A stretch of DNA of 64,000 nt from Begonia masoniana (taxonomy: Eukaryota > Streptophyta > Magnoliopsida > Cucurbitales > Begoniaceae), in assembly GCA_022432975.1 (NCBI GenBank), contig CM039509.1, positions 8,525,075 through 8,589,074 of the forward strand, read 5' to 3'. This document shows, in pieces, positions 22,271-33,838 of the stretch (position 1 is the first letter of the stretch; every line of letters starts with the position of its first letter). A model generated the notes under the pieces. That model searched no databases, was not told the origin of the DNA, and saw only the letters and a program-made list of their open reading frames with translations. Position numbers and translations under genes: made by a program.

Positions 22271-25200
22271 CCTGCAAGAATTCTCTGGTTAGAAAATCAG
22301 GAAGAGAATTATCAATACCTTTGATATATTCGATAGTAAAATCGAAAGCAGATAACTCAGATTGCCATCTGGCAAATATTTGTTTGGAAACTAGATGTTT
22401 AACATCTTTTGTTAAAATCTATTTTGCAGAAGAACAATCAACTCTTAAAACAAAACGTTTATTGAGTAAATCATCTTGAAATTTGGTAATACATTTGACA
22501 ATTGATAAAACTTCTTTTTTTACAGTAGAATAATTTTGTTGAACTGGTTTCCAAGCACCTGAAGTAAATCTAACCAGCTCTTCCTTGGAAGTATTAGGGT
22601 TTAATTGTTTTAGAATACCGCCATAACCTTTGTCAGAGGCATCTGTTTCTACAATTTTGTCCCATTCGGAATTTGAAAGTGCTAAACATGGTAATGTTTG
22701 AGCTTTGACCTTTACCTTTCGAACTGCTACAGTATGGACAGGTGTCCATGGCGAAGGATTTTTTCTTAATCTTTGATATAAAATTGCAGTATCCTGGGCT
22801 AAATTAGGATAAAAATCACCCAAGTAATTTAGACTGCCCAGAAATCTTTGTAATTGTTTTTTGTCAGTAATTTCATCAGGAAATTTAGAAGCAAATTCAA
22901 TACTTCTTTGAATTGGAATGATGGTACCTTGATGCACATTATGACCAAGGAATCTTACAGTAGTTTGGAAAAGTTTAAGTTTAGGAGCTGAAACAACTAA
23001 ACCATTTGTTTTCATAGCCTCTTTAATAATTCGCAGATGTCTAAAATGTTGGTCAATTGAATTGGAAAAGACAAGTATATCATCTATGTAGACGATACAA
23101 AACTTAGAATATTTGGAAAATATATCATTCATTATATGTTGGAATTCAGAAGGGGCATTTTTGAGACCAAATGGCATTACATTCCATTCGTAATGACCAA
23201 AAGGAACTACAAAAGCAGTTTTGTAACGGTCTTCTTTGGCAATTTGAATTTGCCAGTAACCAGATTTGAGATCGAATTTAGAAAAGATTAGAGCAGATTG
23301 TAATCTGTCTAACAAATCTTTTTTGTTTGGAATTGGATATCTTATCCATTGGAGAACATTATTCAAAGGTTTGTAATTGATTACAAGACGAGGAACTCCT
23401 CGTTCTTTCTCCGCATTTTTATTGACATAAAAAACTGTGCAACTCCAAGGAGATTGGCTGGGCTGAATTAGCTTTTTCTCTAATAAACTTTGAATTTCTT
23501 CTTGGCATAATTTGAGATATTCCTGTTTCATTTGACTTGGACGAGCCTTTGTAGGAATAAGATTTTCTTCAAAGTTTGGAATGTAGGGTAAAGAAACTAT
23601 ATGTCGTTTTCTTTCCCAGAAAGCATTTGGAACAGTATGACAAACTTCAGTTTGAAATTGATTTTCAATAACTCTGATTTTTGAAGAAATTTGAAGATCT
23701 TTTAATTGTTCTTCAATTTTGAAAGAGTTAATTTCTGATTTGAGAAAATTCAATTGCTGAGTTTTAATTTGAGAAAAGTTTTTTAATTCATTTATTATCT
23801 TAACCACAGGGTCAGATACAAATGGATAAAGAACTTGAGTATTTTGGACAGTAGCCATAATGCCACTTTCATTGATAGTGATTGGCATTATCTGTTGGAG
23901 AAAAGGATTCCCTAGAATCACTTTGTGATTTAGATCTTTGACAAGAAGAAAAGTTGTTGGTAAACAACTTTGTTCATTGCAAATAGTTACATTGGATAAT
24001 TTGAATTTAACAAAAAGTTTACTGCTACCTGCAGTAATCAATGTTTGAGAAGTTTTTTCGAAATACTTAGTAGGAATGAATCCTTCTTGAATACAATTGA
24101 CGTCTGCTCCACTATCCACAAGAGCAGTGATATTGGAAATTTGGTATTCCTTTTGAATGAGTAAAGAAATCTCAACATACCATTTCTGACTTAGAATATG
24201 ACTAATATGATTGAGATTTTCAGCTTGGAAAGGAATAGAATGATCCATTGTGTTGGAAAGTGATTCTTCTATCCGACTAATTTTGGCATCAGAAATTAAT
24301 TGATTATTTCTGAGAATTTTGATTTCTTCTTTAAGATGATTGACTTCTTTTTGTAAATCTTGGAGAGTAACAGGAGTAATTTTTTGCCTCTGATCGATCC
24401 TAGAAAAGACTTCCTGCATAGTATAATATCTAGGTTTGAGAATAGACTCAGGAACAGTCTGTTCATTTGAAACTGGTTGGGACTGATTGATCATTTGGGA
24501 AACAATTTTCATTCTAAAATCAGGGTCAGGAATTTGATCAATGTTTTTTAGAATATCCTCTTGTACTTGTGAAAGCACATTAATTGATAATTTGGAAATT
24601 TGATTGCAACATTTGTTGATGCAATGTGCTTCGGAAGATGATGATGAGGATATATCATCATGACTTGGAAAACTTTCTTCTGTATCAGAAGATGCTAAAA
24701 AGAGTTTGGAAAGTTGATTTCGTGTTTGTTCATCATGAACTAACTCGTTTAACTTTTTAGCTTTGAAACATTTGTTTGCATAATGTCCTAGTTGTCCACA
24801 TTTGAAACATTTAATTTTAGATTTATGAGTTTTTTGGGATTTTCTCTTTTTCTTTGGAAAAGAAGGTTTAGGAATGTTTGACCATTCTTTAGTCTTAAGC
24901 TTTCTTTTGGCTTTTTGATAATTTTTATAATTTGGAGATTTATGATGTTTGGCTTTATCCTTTTTTCTCTTAGGATATTGGATTGGCATATCAAAAGCAA
25001 ATTGTTGACAGAATTCACCTATCTCTTGTTTGCCTGTGATATTTTGTTTCTTGATTTGATATTGTAACTTCATGTCGTTACATAAGTTGATACCTGTTTG
25101 AAGACAAATACTAACAAGATGGCCATAGGTTAAATCATTCCAGGGAATATTGTGACCATTTTGGGTAGTACTTAAAGCTTGTTTGACACGTTCGGCAAAT

Positions 25201-26636
25201 TGAGGAGGTAATCCCTCAATAAATTTGGATTTCCAATAAGGAGCATTGGCATCAGGTCTTTGGAAGACTTTGGTAATGAAAACATCTTTATACCAACGGA
25301 AGTTGGTTAAAGCTCCACATTTGAGATTTTGTAATAATTCGGTGCCTCGTTCAAGACGCTGATCAACCGAACCAACAAAATAGTAGATGATGGATTGGAT
25401 GAGTGTATAAACACTATCCTGCTGAGGTTGGGAAGTAGATGGCTGTTCAATTTTAACAGCATTGAGAATTTCTTCTCTTTGAACTTGAGTGAGAATGTTA
25501 TCCCACCATCCTTTGAGACTGCCAATGAAACCACTAATGATAAAAATGGCAATATCTTTGTCACTATTATGGGATGCACGACAAATACTGGCATACATCA
25601 TCATTTTGTGAAGTACCTCGTAAATTTGATATTCAGATAAACCATCTATGTTCCATTCATAAATAGTTTTGGCTGAATAGGCAGTTTGACTTTTGAAGAA
25701 ATTTTCTTCCCAAAGCATATCAGGAGGAGTGGGTCTTGGATAATAGACACGACGGAAAGTATCTCCACCTAAATTGTCTTTGTATTTGATTCGATTTAGG
25801 GATAAATTTTGGACATTTGATGAAGAGTTGTCAAGCAAAGGATCTTCATACTTTGGAAAAGTAATTTGCATTTGGTGAATTTCTTCAAGATCAGAATCAG
25901 TACTAGACTCACTAGAAGATTCAGAAAAAAATTCATTATATTTGGTAATGGGAGATAAGTTAACAGTTTTTAATCTTTTAACTAATTCATCCATAAATTC
26001 GTTATCCTTATTGGGATTTTTGAAATTAAAATTGGATAAGAATATTGGAGGCTTTAGATCAGGTTGACTAATAGCTAAAGCTTTGGAAGATGAAGCTTCC
26101 TTAGAATCCTGGGATTTGGGAAGTTCTTTTGGAATTTCTTTTTGTAGTTTATCCAATTGTTTCTCAATTCTTTGAAGTTGGTTGCCAACTGTGTTGAGAT
26201 TTATATTTGTATAATTCAGTTGTTTATGAATGGTGGATTCGATAATGACCTCTTTGTCTTTGGAAGAAGTATCTACTAAAGGGATTGCTTCAATAGTAGA
26301 ACTTTTATCTTGGCTGATTAACTGAATAGGTTCGAAAGGAGGATGGACCGACTTAACATCTCCTGTTTTAGTATGCCAATTGATTAGAAAATTGTCATAT
26401 TGATCTAATACATCAATAGACGAAGTGTAGTTGGGAATATAGTATTCCCAATACCATTTTGGAAAAAACATAAAAGTTTGTTCTTTTTGAAGATAAGAGT
26501 AAAAGTGTTCTTTGATGATTTGGAAAGGATTCCCAGCATGCTGGTGATGAATCCATTGGCGAAATAAAGAATTGGAAGATTTTTGGTAATCTTGATTAAT
26601 AATATCTCTAATTAAAGATCCTGGAGAAAAATCCAT
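22248..26636 (-). pseudogene. EPRV capsid-protease-RT-RNase H polyprotein with amber codon
   Basis: A frame of 1405 codons from 26636 reaches TAG at 22421-22419, then continues in frame to TAG at 22250-22248. Order seen: N-terminal capsid-like region with coiled-coil and Ser/Asp-rich parts; Lys-rich segment; CCHC knuckle CFKCGQLGHYANKC near residue 610; aspartic protease ALVDSGADVNC near 836; RT with SKFDLKSGYWQI and catalytic YIDDILVFS near 1180; RNase H with Asp in VETDASDKGYGG, Glu in KKEVLSIV and Asp in LRVDCSS near 1400. The amber codon follows that last Asp by four residues and removes the RNase H C-terminus. Whether it is one mutation or a leaky stop cannot be decided here. Confidence 0.88.
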
Positions 26637-27688
26637 TAGAGATTAAATTGCATTTCCGATGCAGTTGGAGAATCATCCTTTTTGTTATCTTCTTGACCAA
26701 ATGTAGGATGTTTGTAAATTCCATGAGGAATTTGTTCTTTGGAAACCTGAATCTCTTCAATGTTTAGAGATTGAGGTAATTGGGAAGATCCAGAAATTGA
26801 ATTCCTGGAACTAGAATTCTCTATTGGCTTGAAGGGAGAGAAACTAGATCGATTTGACATACTCCTAGATAAAGAAATTCTTTTAGAAATTTCAGGAGTA
26901 AATTGGATTTGAATTTCTCCATCCTCTGTTTGAATAATTTGATCAATTTGAGAATTGATACTTGATCTTGGAAGGATGGCTCGAGGAATTGTTGTTGGAA
27001 AAGTAACTTCTTCCCAGTCGATGAGACGAGGAATAGCTATGTTTGTAGATAATAGATTACTTTCTATTACCATGGTTTTGCCAGGAATTTCTCGAATGAT
27101 GGCATTTGGACACAAAGTGTTCATTAATTTGTAATTAATACGGTAGATGACCGCAATGGTTTCTGATCCTGGAAGAAAATCATAACCATGAGTTTGAATA
27201 TTCAAGGTGATAGCCTCAAATAAATTGGGATCTGTCAAAGACAGATTAAGATTTGGATATACATTGAAGTATATTGGACCATGACATAAACTTGTTTGAA
27301 TAACTCCCATGAGAGAGTTTTTCCAATTTTGATTTCTAGCGTCTCTTAGATTAGCTAGAATACTGGCATTTAAACCTGGAAGGGTTAAAGGTTTAAAAGC
27401 AATTTGAATTAATCCGATGTGGATGTACTTGAATTTTTTGAAGTATTTTTGGATATCTTTTAAACTTAGAAGTTTAATAGTTTTGTCATTGGAATCTAAA
27501 CAAATAGTTTGTTCAGAAATTTTGATAGCATGTTTGAAAAGGAATTCAAAAGTTCCTACTTTGTAAATTTCTTTGGTTTCTATTACAGGAATAGACCATT
27601 GATTTAGCAAAGAGTTTTGAGAGATTTCTACTATTTGTTCATTCTTAGTAGAATTTGAAGATATATTGGTAAGATCAGAAAAATTCAT
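26636..27688 (-). CDS. EPRV movement protein (30K superfamily)
   Basis: A frame of 350 codons upstream of the polyprotein, overlapping it by one base as TAATG, a typical stop-restart arrangement. It shows the caulimovirid movement protein core: YIHIGLIQIAFKPLTLPGL, then NLRDARNQNW, then LTDPNLFEAITLNIQTHGYD with the conserved Asp and Gly of the 30K fold. These proteins form tubules through plasmodesmata for cell-to-cell spread. A Ser-rich C-terminal tail follows. No break is seen in this copy. Confidence 0.85.
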   Translation of the reverse strand: MNFSDLTNISSNSTKNEQIVEISQNSLLNQWSIPVIETKEIYKVGTFEFLFKHAIKISEQTICLDSNDKTIKLLSLKDIQKYFKKFKYIHIGLIQIAFKPLTLPGLNASILANLRDARNQNWKNSLMGVIQTSLCHGPIYFNVYPNLNLSLTDPNLFEAITLNIQTHGYDFLPGSETIAVIYRINYKLMNTLCPNAIIREIPGKTMVIESNLLSTNIAIPRLIDWEEVTFPTTIPRAILPRSSINSQIDQIIQTEDGEIQIQFTPEISKRISLSRSMSNRSSFSPFKPIENSSSRNSISGSSQLPQSLNIEEIQVSKEQIPHGIYKHPTFGQEDNKKDDSPTASEMQFNL

Positions 27689-28254
27689 TTTAGAAAATAG
27701 TTAATTCATTTATGCAAAAAGCAAATCTTTTCTAAGTTTAATCTTAGGATGTTAATTTGAAATGATATAATAATCCTTATTGATGATCATTTTTTCTCGT
27801 ATTGAATTATTGAAATACCTTATTGAGTTATTAATCACTCCTTATTGTTTCAATACTTCTCCTTATGTAGACTGTGAATTACCCATATCAATACAACCAT
27901 CTCAAAGAGAATAATGTCATAATACTTTAGTAATCAATCCTCAAATATCTCGTAAATGGGTGTAAAAGCCTAAACGCCAAACCACGGCTAAAACGGCAAC
28001 AACCCCGACGAGAATCCAGAAGATAAAGTCTAAAGTATCATAATCATTTAGTATTGATATTGCACACAGATATACACAAGAATAGATAAAGAAGCTTATT
28101 GGAGAAATCAAATCATCATATTGGTAAATCAACTCATCTTATTGAGAAAAATAAATCACCGTATTGGTTATTATTCATATCAAATTAAAATAATAAGATT
28201 ACTCTTCGAACTGATTGCTTAGTTCATAAATGAACTAACAATATTCTAACCTAA
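27689..28254 (-). other. EPRV leader with a small membrane-type ORF
   Basis: Untranslated leader between primer site and movement protein. It has short repeats of the type AAATCATCATATTGG and a 63-codon ATG frame at 28132-27941 ending in a hydrophobic segment (FIFWILVGVVAVLAVVW) and a basic tail. Caulimovirid leaders usually carry several short ORFs that regulate ribosome shunting. This one is unusual in looking like a single-pass membrane peptide. It may be chance. Confidence 0.4.
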
Positions 28255-28268
28255 TGGCTCTGATACCA
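28255..28268 (-). other. EPRV tRNA-Met primer binding site
   Basis: The minus strand reads TGGTATCAGAGCCA, the standard 14-base match to initiator tRNA-Met that marks position 1 of a caulimovirid genome. Confidence 0.9.
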
Positions 28269-29208
28269 TATTGCTCTTTTTTGTTTGGAATTGGATATCT
28301 TATCCATTGGAGAACATTATTCAAAGGTTTGTAATTGATTACAAGACGAGGAACTCCTCGTTCTTTCTCCGCATTTTTATTGACATAAAAAGCTGTGCAA
28401 CTCCAAGGAGATTGGCTGGGCTGAATTAGCTTTTTCTCTAATAAACTTTGAATTTCTTCTTGGCATAATTTGAGATATTCATGTTTCATTTGACTTGGAC
28501 GAGCCTTTGTAGGAATAAGATTTTCTTCAAAGTTTGGAATGTAGGGTAAAGAAACTATATGTCGTTTTCTTTCCCAGAAAGCATTTGGAACAGTATGACA
28601 AACTTCAGTTTGAAATTGATTTTCAATAACTCTGATTTTTGAAGAAATTTGAAGATCTTTTAATTGTTCTTCAATTTTGAAAGAGTTAATTTCTGATTTG
28701 AGAAAATTCAATTGCTGAGTTTTAATTTGAGAAAAGTTTTTTAATTCATTTATTATCTTAACCATAGGGTCAAATACAAATGGATAAAGAACTTGAGTAT
28801 TTTGGACAGTAGCCATAATGCCACTTTCATTGATAGTGATTGGCATTATCTGTTGGAGAAAAGGATTCCCTAGAATCACTTTGTGATTTAGATCTTTGAC
28901 AAGAAGAAAAGTTGTTGGTAAACAACTTTGTTCATTGCAAATAGTTACATTGGATAATTTGAATTTGACAAAAAGTTTACTGCTACCTGCAGTAATCAAT
29001 GTTTGAGAAGTTTTTTCGAAATACTTAGTAGGAATGAATCCTTCTTGAATACAATTGACGTCTGCTCCACTATCCACAAGAGCAGTGATATTGGAAATTT
29101 GGTATTCCTTTTGAATGAGTAAAGAAATCTCAACATACCATTTCTGACTTAGAATATGACTAATATGATTGAGATTTTCAGCTTGGAAAGGAATAGAATG
29201 ATCCATTG
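28269..29208 (-). mobile_element. Second EPRV fragment (protease to RT start)
   Basis: Minus-strand copy of 23320-24253: protease (DSGADVNC) into the RT N-terminus, 323 codons counting the fused tail. It differs from the main copy at only a handful of bases (for example near 28391, 28483, 28765, 28772 and 28967), under 1%. It is fused at 28268/28269 directly to the primer-site end of the main copy and cut at 29208 by microsatellite 3. It is evidence of a rearranged or concatenated viral insertion. Confidence 0.85.
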
Positions 29209-29376
29209 TGTTGATATATATATATATGTATGTATATATATGTATATATATGTATGTATATATATGTATATATATGTATGTATATATGTATATATATTAT
29301 ATATATATATATATATGTATATATATTTATATATATATATATATGTATATATATTTTATATATATATATATATATA
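29209..29376. repeat. AT/TATG microsatellite 3
   Basis: About 170 bases of ATATGTATAT repeats between the EPRV fragment and the resumed family X LTR. The left counterpart is the short AT run at 1911-1925. Confidence 0.92.
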
Positions 29377-31902
29377 TTTAAACTTTTTACCTGACGTTTG
29401 AGCGGAAATAAAACTTTAAAATCAGAATCGGGATTGAAACTAAAATCGTTGAAGTCTAAGTTGTTAAACCATTTAAATTAAACTTAAAACAATTTAAATA
29501 AAACCATTAAAATTAAATGAAAACAATCGGCAGAGGAGAAGGGGGCAAAAACGGCAAAAGCCGTGTAAAACATTGTGGCGATCGATCGCCCAAAACAGGC
29601 GATCGATCGCCAGAAGCGATCTTCGCATGGCGAACCATCGCCCCTTAGGCGATCGCTCGATTGCCTAGCGATCGCCTCCCAGGCGATCCGTGATCGCCGT
29701 GTAACCATCGAGGGGCAATCGATCGCCAGAAACCAGGCGATCGATCACCACACGCTCTGGAAATCTTCTAGAGCGTGGTTCCTCCTGGTAACCGATCGCC
29801 ACCTCCTGGCGATTGGTCGCCATCCACGCTGCCTCCTCACCTCTTCTTTCTCTTCTTCTCCTTTTCTTCATTTACTTTACTCTTTTCCTTCTCTTAATTC
29901 ATGCACTTAACGTAAATACCTATTTAAACTCAAAACACAACTAAAACACTTCACATTACACTTCATTTCATCGACCAAATAAGCGACTCAAACACGTTTA
30001 AAACATAACCTAGTTTCGTAAAAATAAACCGCGTGGTTCGGTTTAAAAACTGAATGATTCCCCTAATATCAAACATTTACAAAATACATTTTTGAAACGT
30101 TTTAAAACTCACAACGTAACTTACCCACTATACAGAACCAAACACCCAAAAATGTTCTATCTGTACGCTTTCTACTCAAAACATCTATAAATACCTACAT
30201 CCCCACCGGTCATGAAACGCCTTGACTGCGCCAACGCACTCCCGCGACCATCCTCCGTCAACCACATCACTCGTCAGGTGGAGGGATCTCGTCCTCACCT
30301 ATGTCGAAGTCACCTACACTATACAGACACCTATGAGATAAAAATCTCAGCAAGCTCTCGTAAATGTAAATGCATGCTGTGCATATGAATTCAGAAATCA
30401 TGCAGCATTTTCTTTATCTTTACTCTGTGGGTGTCACCGAGATCTCAGCCTTCTAACCAGAGAGAACACATCCAGCGGTCGGACTACTCTTTCCAGCTAG
30501 AAGAGGGGGGTACACGCTTACAACGCGTACAGCCGTGTCTGAGCCCCATCTCGCATGACCTATAACTGTATGAGTATGTGTTAAATGCGGTATTGTGACA
30601 CACCCCTTCGTGCCTACACAATAGATCAATAGCCCCTCTCCAGGCCGCATTACCGTTTTCTTTAAAACATCGTGCGAAAATTCATTTTCTATGTTCTTTT
30701 AAAACAAGTGATGCGTGAATAGTTCAATATGACATGAAGTAAACATACATGATTCGTACCATCGAGACAATAAAGCAATTAAAAACCTAACCTGTACAGA
30801 ACTAATCCTAACTACCCAACCAAAACAAATTTAACATATGCGTCACCAAAACTCCTCGAGACGACCTCGACGTACGGTGTAGGCCAATCAGCCAGAGAAG
30901 ATCACGAGAACTTACCTCGTGTCTGATGCAATCCAAGCTCCGTCCACGAGCGTTCACCTAGAGCAATTTCACCAAATTGTCATTAAAACGAGTTTAAACT
31001 ATTAAACGTCCAAATTTAACGAAACCTTAACTAAGGAAATTTCTTAAAGTTCCAACTAAATTAATCGAGGCATTTTCATCCTTCAAATAACGCTCAATTC
31101 CTCGAAATTACTATCAACGAGTTTTCCCCCAAAACTTGGAAATTGTTAAATCTCTAACATTCATCCTAAATCGATTAACTTTATCCAATAACGCTCAATA
31201 TGTTCATAATATTCGCAAATACGGTAGTGCTATTGATTTTGAACCCTAAATCGCATTTTTAACGAAACCTAAACGAAACCCTAACTATCAAACGCTTGTA
31301 AAATCGAAATACAACGTTCCAAAAGCATAGAATCACACCTAGGGTTACGAGAGGAGGAAGAAACGTGAAGAAAACGAGACAATCGGAGAGCTTGATCGCC
31401 GGAAATGGAGGACGTCGTGAAGGGGAAGGAGATCGCCGAAAGAGAGAGAAGAGGAAATAGGAGGGAAAATCGTGAAGTCTTTGAGGAGAGGAGAGAAAAT
31501 TATGTTTTTAATAAATTGGCTTGGCAAATTACCATTTTGCCCTTCTTTTGTTTTCTATTTGTTTCGTCCCTCGTTTCTTTAATTGACCGGCGATTCGGTT
31601 TCTCCAAATTTCCTTAATTTACCAATAACTCAAACTTATCATTTGGGATTTATTAAAACTGTCCGTTTGCAAATCAGACCACGTTTACTATTTTTACTAA
31701 AACGTCCTTTATATTACAAGAAACGTAATTTCTCGAAATATAACGTTATTACTCCGAAAAATCCCGTAAATTTCTTAAAATTTCTATTAATCGTTATGAT
31801 CGAAATGACGCTTTCTTTTCGTAAAACGGGTTTGATGTGACATATTTACCAAAAATATCATTTATATTAAAATAATAATAATCCGTACAGCCGGATATTA
31901 CA
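29377..31902 (-). repeat. Main part of family X solo LTR copy 1
   Basis: Resumes family X (GTTTGAGCGGAAATAAA matches 53131 onward). It holds GCGATCGATCGCC-type palindromes at 29577-29830 and the module: exon 3 acidic frame near 30267-30312, hairpin TGAGAT-AAAA-ATCTCA at 30334-30349, GTAAGT donor near 30913 and a CCTAG-GTGTG donor near 31340 (minus strand). Ends GGATATTACA. No protein domain. Confidence 0.75.
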
Positions 31903-31907
31903 TAATA

Positions 31908-33828
31908 TCTACTCATTTTGATTCTCTATTGCTCAAACTTCCATTGCTACTTTTGTGATGATTTAAGTTGGGTTGAGTGAGCTCAAAGCCTAGTCGACTA
32001 AGTCACTGTGTAATGATTATATTTGTTAAAGTGCAACATATGAGGATGTTAGTGTAATTATTAGGGAGTGTGATGCTCCTTTCGTTGCGAGTTTAATTGT
32101 CAGTGTTAGTTACTCTTTTTTAAAAATTAAGGAGATATTTGATAAACAGATGGACTCATGTATTTCACTTTGAATAATTTAATATGACATTTTAGTGGAT
32201 CTATCTCAGTTTATAGCAGTGTTGGATTGATAATGTTTGAAATGAAGAGTTCTGTTAACCTTAAAGGTTAGAACACCGATTGGGGGTAGCACTAAAGTTG
32301 ACAATGATCGATAGTCTTTGATAAAAGTGATTTATTAGATGCACGAGTTGTACACTTGGATGTGTAATAATGTCATTTGGCTGAGTTAATGCATTTTGAA
32401 AGCTGAGGTTGCAAAAGTGAACTTACCCCACTTATGGATGGTTGTTAGTTGTAATCGTCTTCTGTTGATGCTAATATAAAGTTATTAGGGAGATGTGAAA
32501 TTTAAATTAGTCTTTATGCCATTAGGGTTTATATATTCTTCTCGCGACATGATTTGATTATTGGGTTAAGGAAATAGTTTTTATTATGGAAATTGATTGT
32601 AATCTTACTTTGAAATATAATTTTAGAATGACAATGTTATGGCGAGTGTTTTTAGTAGACATTCGAAAGATTTTATTTCTTTGTCCAATACTAGAGTTAG
32701 AATAAAGTTTTCAAAGATAGTTCGTGTATATATATTAATGGGAACTTCTACTCGTCCACTACACATTAAAGAAGTGCTCGACTTAATTATGAGTTTTACA
32801 AAATGTTTCATCAGTTGAGTATGTGATAAGGGAAAGTTGCGTTGATGCATTTATGAGGTTTAAAAAGCATAACTATGAGGTCTAAAAGTATTGGTGATGT
32901 AGTCAATTTGTGATAGATTTGCATGGAGTTGAATGTAGTCAATATGTTGTTTGACTCTACTTATCAATAGTTTGGGATTGAATATTCAGCATACTAGATT
33001 ATTCAAGCTCACGTATTTTGGAGTGAAAGTTAGATGAAGTTGTGATGAATTTTGTTACCCTTGATGGAGACTAGCAGGGACATGTTGATTCGTGTTTCAC
33101 TTAGTGTTATATTTTATAGAAATTCAAAGTTTTTGTCTAAGTTTTGGAAAACCATATCGAGGGTTTTGAGCAATGAAATTAAATTGAGTTTAATACATCA
33201 CCTTAAGGTCAATGGATCGAAAGACACTTCACTCTTGAAGATATATTGAGAACTTGTGATTTGAGTCTTAGTTATAATTTTTGAATCATTTACCAGATAC
33301 AAAGTTTCTGTTGCTATAGAGATAGCATGAGGATAGTTTCGAGGTGCTAAAAGAACTATGCAAACTTTTAGAGGTGAAATGTGTTGTTTGAAACCCATGG
33401 TTTTGTGTTTCTGAAAGTCAGGATGTTGTTTTGGTGTGAAGATAAGTTGGTTATGAGTACATTAGAATATTTGAGGTTTCGAATGGATTTGTTAAATAGC
33501 AAACAGGGTGGAATTGCTCTTGCAGCTCAATATGTTTAATATGCTCATGTATTAATATTGAGTATATATATTTCAAATCTAGTACGTGTCATAACCATGA
33601 TGGGGATTCTTATTTAAGAGGATTATTAGTATGTATAGCACGCTAAATGATTTTGGAGTAGTGAGATCAAAATTTTAGGCATCAAAAGAATTTATTAGTT
33701 CAAATTCAGTATCATACAAAAAGAGAAGCCACCTGGGAACTTGAATCGGAGATGAAAATAAAGTATCCTCAACTGTTTAATGATGATTCAATAGTTTATC
33801 TAAATTTCGAGGGCGAAATTTCATTAAG
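31908..33828 (+). pseudogene. Decayed pol end of element O
   Basis: AT-rich remnant with stops in all frames. The only recognisable piece is near 33700-33770, where one frame reads QYHTKREATWELESEMKIKY, the chromodomain-like C-terminus of Tekay-type integrases. Between 31908 and 33690 nothing can be assigned with confidence. Confidence 0.55.
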
Positions 33829-33838
33829 TAGGGGAGAA
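33829..33838 (+). other. Polypurine tract of element O
   Basis: TAGGGGAGAA immediately before TGTGAAACCC, the 3' LTR start. Confidence 0.8.

Larger units (their letters stand above)
19903..28268 (-). mobile_element. Endogenous pararetrovirus (Caulimoviridae), near-complete linear copy
   Basis: About 8.4 kb on the minus strand in viral order: tRNA-Met primer site (28268-28255), leader, movement protein, capsid-protease-RT-RNase H polyprotein, a third ORF, a small fourth ORF, and an intergenic region with a TATA promoter. No integrase and no LTRs are present, as expected of Caulimoviridae. The main frames are long, with one amber codon in RNase H and one UGA in ORF4, so integration is probably not very old. 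The separate movement protein and the Trp-rich third ORF do not let me assign a genus; florendovirus-type or another endogenous clade is possible. Its left end abuts microsatellite 2 and its right end is fused to another viral fragment. Confidence 0.88.
1875..31902 (-). mobile_element. Solo LTR, family X copy 1 (split by a 27-kb nest)
   Basis: The ends read TGTAACGACCC at 1875 and GGATATTACA at 31902. They are flanked by TAATA at 1870-1874 and 31903-31907, a perfect 5-bp target duplication, so the two distant pieces belong to one insertion into element O. Only about 50 bases of the left end remain (1875-1925). The bulk is 29377-31902, which matches family X copies at 46270, 49071 and 53041. 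The split lies at the AT-rich tract that other X copies carry after TTTTCCGTA. No second LTR or internal region is seen, so it is a solo LTR. Sense is minus, judged from the conserved module. Confidence 0.85.

Noticed and set aside
29484..29910. ORFs in GATCGATC-rich parts of family X LTRs (also 46438-46786 and 53175-53643)
   Set aside because: Low-complexity translations (RSIA, DRSP repeats) of palindromes on both strands, not conserved as proteins.
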